From: Atrina japonica
Taxonomy: Eukaryota > Mollusca > Bivalvia > Pterioida > Pinnidae
DNA: 64,000 nt
Reading direction: 5' to 3'
Assembly: GCA_030159075.1 (NCBI GenBank)
Contig: BROG01000542.1
Span: 5,001 to 69,000 of the forward strand
The position numbers and the translations under genes were made by a program. This document shows, one piece after another, positions 61,523 through 64,000 of the stretch. The notes beneath the pieces are model-generated. The model made no database searches. It was not told where the DNA came from and was given only the letters and a program-made list of their open reading frames with translations. Positions within the stretch are counted from its first letter, which is position 1. The number at the start of each line of letters is the position of its first letter.

Positions 61523-61595
61523 CAAAATGGGGCAATAAATCCTTTAAATCCAACTATTTAACTGTACATAGCCAGCGCATTGTCCAAACCAAAGC
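61523..61595 (-). ncRNA. Candidate non-coding exon (73 nt)
   Basis: A pyrimidine-rich acceptor (ttttactgttttag) and a consensus donor TTG|gtaagttg bound 73 nt on the minus strand. All three frames contain a stop codon, so it would be a 5' UTR or lncRNA exon. It lies 45 kb upstream of the protocadherin start on the same strand. Confidence 0.25.
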
Positions 61596-62094
61596 CTAAA
61601 ACAGTAAAAGGTAAAACCAGTTTAGAACAACAAGGAAATGTACATTGTCCACCTAATCAAATTCATTAGATAATGTCAGTTATGACTGACACTGATATCA
61701 GACATACACACAATATACAGATGATAAATCAGTTATCACACTGCCATCAAGAAGTGAATTATCAGCATCTAGCCAATCTAAAGGTGATACAGGTCTGTAA
61801 GTAAATCCCAGGGATTAAATCTGTGTCATTTATACTCTTGTATTACAATCCTAGGGTACTCTGGAATTCAAGTAATTTAGAATTATGTTATGGGTGTATT
61901 TTGCATCCCTATCAAACTCTCTTCAGACCATGATCACAGGATTCCATCAAATGAAACTCTTTATCATGCAATATACAGTTTCTGTGTTCATCTTCTAAAA
62001 TAACATATGTGGCGATGTAACGAGCAGTGTTTTAATTATTAGTTTGGCGTTAATGATATATATCTATTTGATGCATGAACGGAAAATAATTGAA
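61596..62094. other. Gene-free stretch
   Basis: No feature recognised beyond the candidate exon that precedes it. Confidence 0.35.
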
Positions 62095-62103
62095 AGTATA
62101 TAT

Positions 62104-62176
<73 letters not shown>

Positions 62177-62329
62177 TGTTACATGTTTTTGACGATATGT
62201 TGAATTTGATGATTTCATTGTCTCTGTTAGCATTGGATCATGCGGAAGGGTCCTTAGAAAGTCAAAAAACCCATGACACCATAGAACTGTGTGGACCCGC
62301 AATATCCAGAAAGTTAAGGTTTATAACGG

Positions 62330-62400
<71 letters not shown>
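62095..62400. repeat. Two (TA)n microsatellites
   Basis: 62095-62174 and 62334-62399, with about 160 bp of unique sequence between them. Confidence 0.95.
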
Positions 62401-62403
<3 letters not shown>

Positions 62404-62708
62404 AAAGTATATAAAGATGGCAATTCTTACACTGGTACAATTACAGAGGCTTTAAAATGCATATAATTAAGATTTTCATAAGCTGCTCTGATTACCCCAT
62501 GTGTGGCAGTACCGCCCAGCAGACAATTATTATACAGATGATTATCTCAGCACGGAATTTAATTCTGTTTCCCTGTTTTTTAATATTCTCTGAATTCCAA
62601 GGAATGAACCCAAGTTAATATATGGCCTTTATTGCATTCCATTTTTAAAGATTCTGATTTAAATGTAATGTAAAATTAAGTGAAAACAGACAATTTGACA
62701 TTATGAAG

Positions 62709-63518
62709 TCATAGCAATATTTTAACATACAGATTCTATAGTATGATATGGTTAATAATATCTGTCATAGCACTGTTTTAACATACAGATTCTATAGTAT
62801 GATATGGTTAATAATATCTGTCATAGCACTGTTTTTACACACACATTCTATAGTCTGATATGGTTTATAATATCTGTCATAGCACTATTTTAACATACAG
62901 ATTCTATAGTATGATATGGTTTATAATATCTGTCATAGCACTGTTTTACCACAGAATCTATAGTCTGATATGGTTAATAATATCTGTCATAGCACTGTTT
63001 TAACACACACATTCTATAGATTGATATGGTTAATAATATCTGTCATAGCACTGTTTTAACACTGAATCTATAGTATGATATGGTTAATAATATCTGTCAT
63101 AGCACTGTTTTAACATATAGATTCTATAGTATGATATGGTTTATAATATCTGTCATAGCACTGTTTTAACATACAGATTCTATAGTATGATATGGTTTAT
63201 AATATCTGTCATAGCACTGTTTTAACATACAGATTCTATAGTATGATATGGTTAATAATATCTGTCATAGCACTGTTTTAACACAGAGATTCTATAGTAT
63301 GATATGGTTAATAATATCTGTTATAGCACTGTTTTAACACAGAATCTATAGTCTGATATGGTTAATAATATCTGTCATAGAACTGTTTTAACATACAGAT
63401 TCTATAGTATGATATGGTTAATAACATCTGTCATAGCACTGTTTTAACATACAGATTCTATAGTATGATATGGTTAATAATATCTGTCATAGCTCTGTTT
63501 TAACATACAGATTCTATA
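62709..63518. repeat. 56-bp minisatellite, about 14 units
   Basis: ATAGCACTGTTTTAACATAC, AGATTCTATAGTATGATATG, then GTTAATAATATCTGTC. Some units lack 4-6 bases in the CATACAGAT part; variants alternate GTTAAT/GTTTAT. Confidence 0.95.
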
Positions 63519-64000
63519 TCTATTTTACCTGCATTACAAATGTACATGTAATTTGTATCATAATATGAATGTATCGTTATTTCCCGTTATAAATTTTAAC
63601 GTTCTGGATATTGCGGTACACCGAGTTCTGTCACAGCATATATAAAGTAATTTTTGTTTTTACGTTTGATGAAGGCCTATCAAATTTTTATCAATATGTC
63701 ATCATCTACACAACCCATTTTAATACAGAGTTTCACAAAGATCTGTCCACCATTTTTTCTCTATCTTCCCATTTAACGTTACATTTAAATAAAGTGAACT
63801 GAGTACATTACCTCCATCTTGCACCTCTGATGACGGTCATTAAAATTTTGAATATACATGTGTAAAATCTCCCGATAGGTAAGTGTTTATGATGTATCAT
63901 TAACGGTAAATATGAACATTAACAATACGATCTTACAGTGTCATAAATTGATGGAGATTGCCACACATCGTACAAATGATAACAGGTTATTTATAAAATA
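63519..64000. other. Window end, no gene seen
   Basis: A plus-strand donor-like TAG|gtaagtg lies at about 63878, without a framed exon. Confidence 0.3.

Overview
Animal nuclear DNA, most likely from a bivalve mollusc. It is AT-rich and gene-poor, has long introns with GT-AG splice sites, and is full of short non-autonomous DNA transposons, tRNA-derived SINEs, minisatellites and microsatellites. The palindrome TACATGTA/ACATGT recurs throughout, and one dispersed repeat (49327-49567) resembles a repeat I associate with mollusc genomes. The mollusc assignment is an inference from repeat style and from the protein; no species can be named.

The window holds one gene that I can assemble with confidence: a protocadherin on the minus strand, coding 16415 down to 5515. 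Exon 1 (to 13698) carries the signal peptide, seven cadherin repeats, the membrane segment and the start of the tail. Exons 10386-10237, 6925-6772 and 6038-5515 encode the rest of the cytoplasmic tail. The joined protein is 1181 residues. It has the protocadherin Cx5C pair in EC1, a K-x-V-x-F docking motif of PP1 type in the tail, and a class I PDZ ligand (-TVV) at the C-terminus. This layout recalls vertebrate delta-1 protocadherins. Its 5' end is not settled. A splice acceptor lies just upstream of the start exon (exon edge 16541), so at least one 5' UTR exon lies at higher coordinates. Candidates are a CCAAT/TATA-like promoter with an exon ending at 23342, or more distant non-coding exons such as 61523-61595.

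Region by region: 1-5514 is 3' UTR/intergenic DNA with repeats; 5515-16541 is the protocadherin; 16542-64000 is about 47 kb of non-coding DNA (5' intron or intergenic), with no further convincing protein-coding gene. A possible 77-nt plus-strand exon (45425-45501) and a GC-richer island (34040-34205) are the only other places worth testing for coding or conserved function.

The repeat landscape is the main content. Family A is a roughly 90-bp palindromic element with TTAA ends (nine copies, two of them enlarged to about 210 bp). Family B is a MITE with TA-CAGTGGAACCTGTCTT ends (about fourteen copies or fragments). Family C has TA-CAGTGAAACTTGTATAT ends (five copies), with shorter relatives called D. 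Family E is a 300-390-bp hairpin MITE (three copies). Family S is a tRNA-derived SINE (four copies, one split by a nested MITE). There is also a 463-bp direct repeat in two near-identical copies 2.46 kb apart. Several minisatellites have clearly grown inside family B and C elements, most strikingly at 47681-49196, where two different internal segments of one MITE have each become a tandem array.
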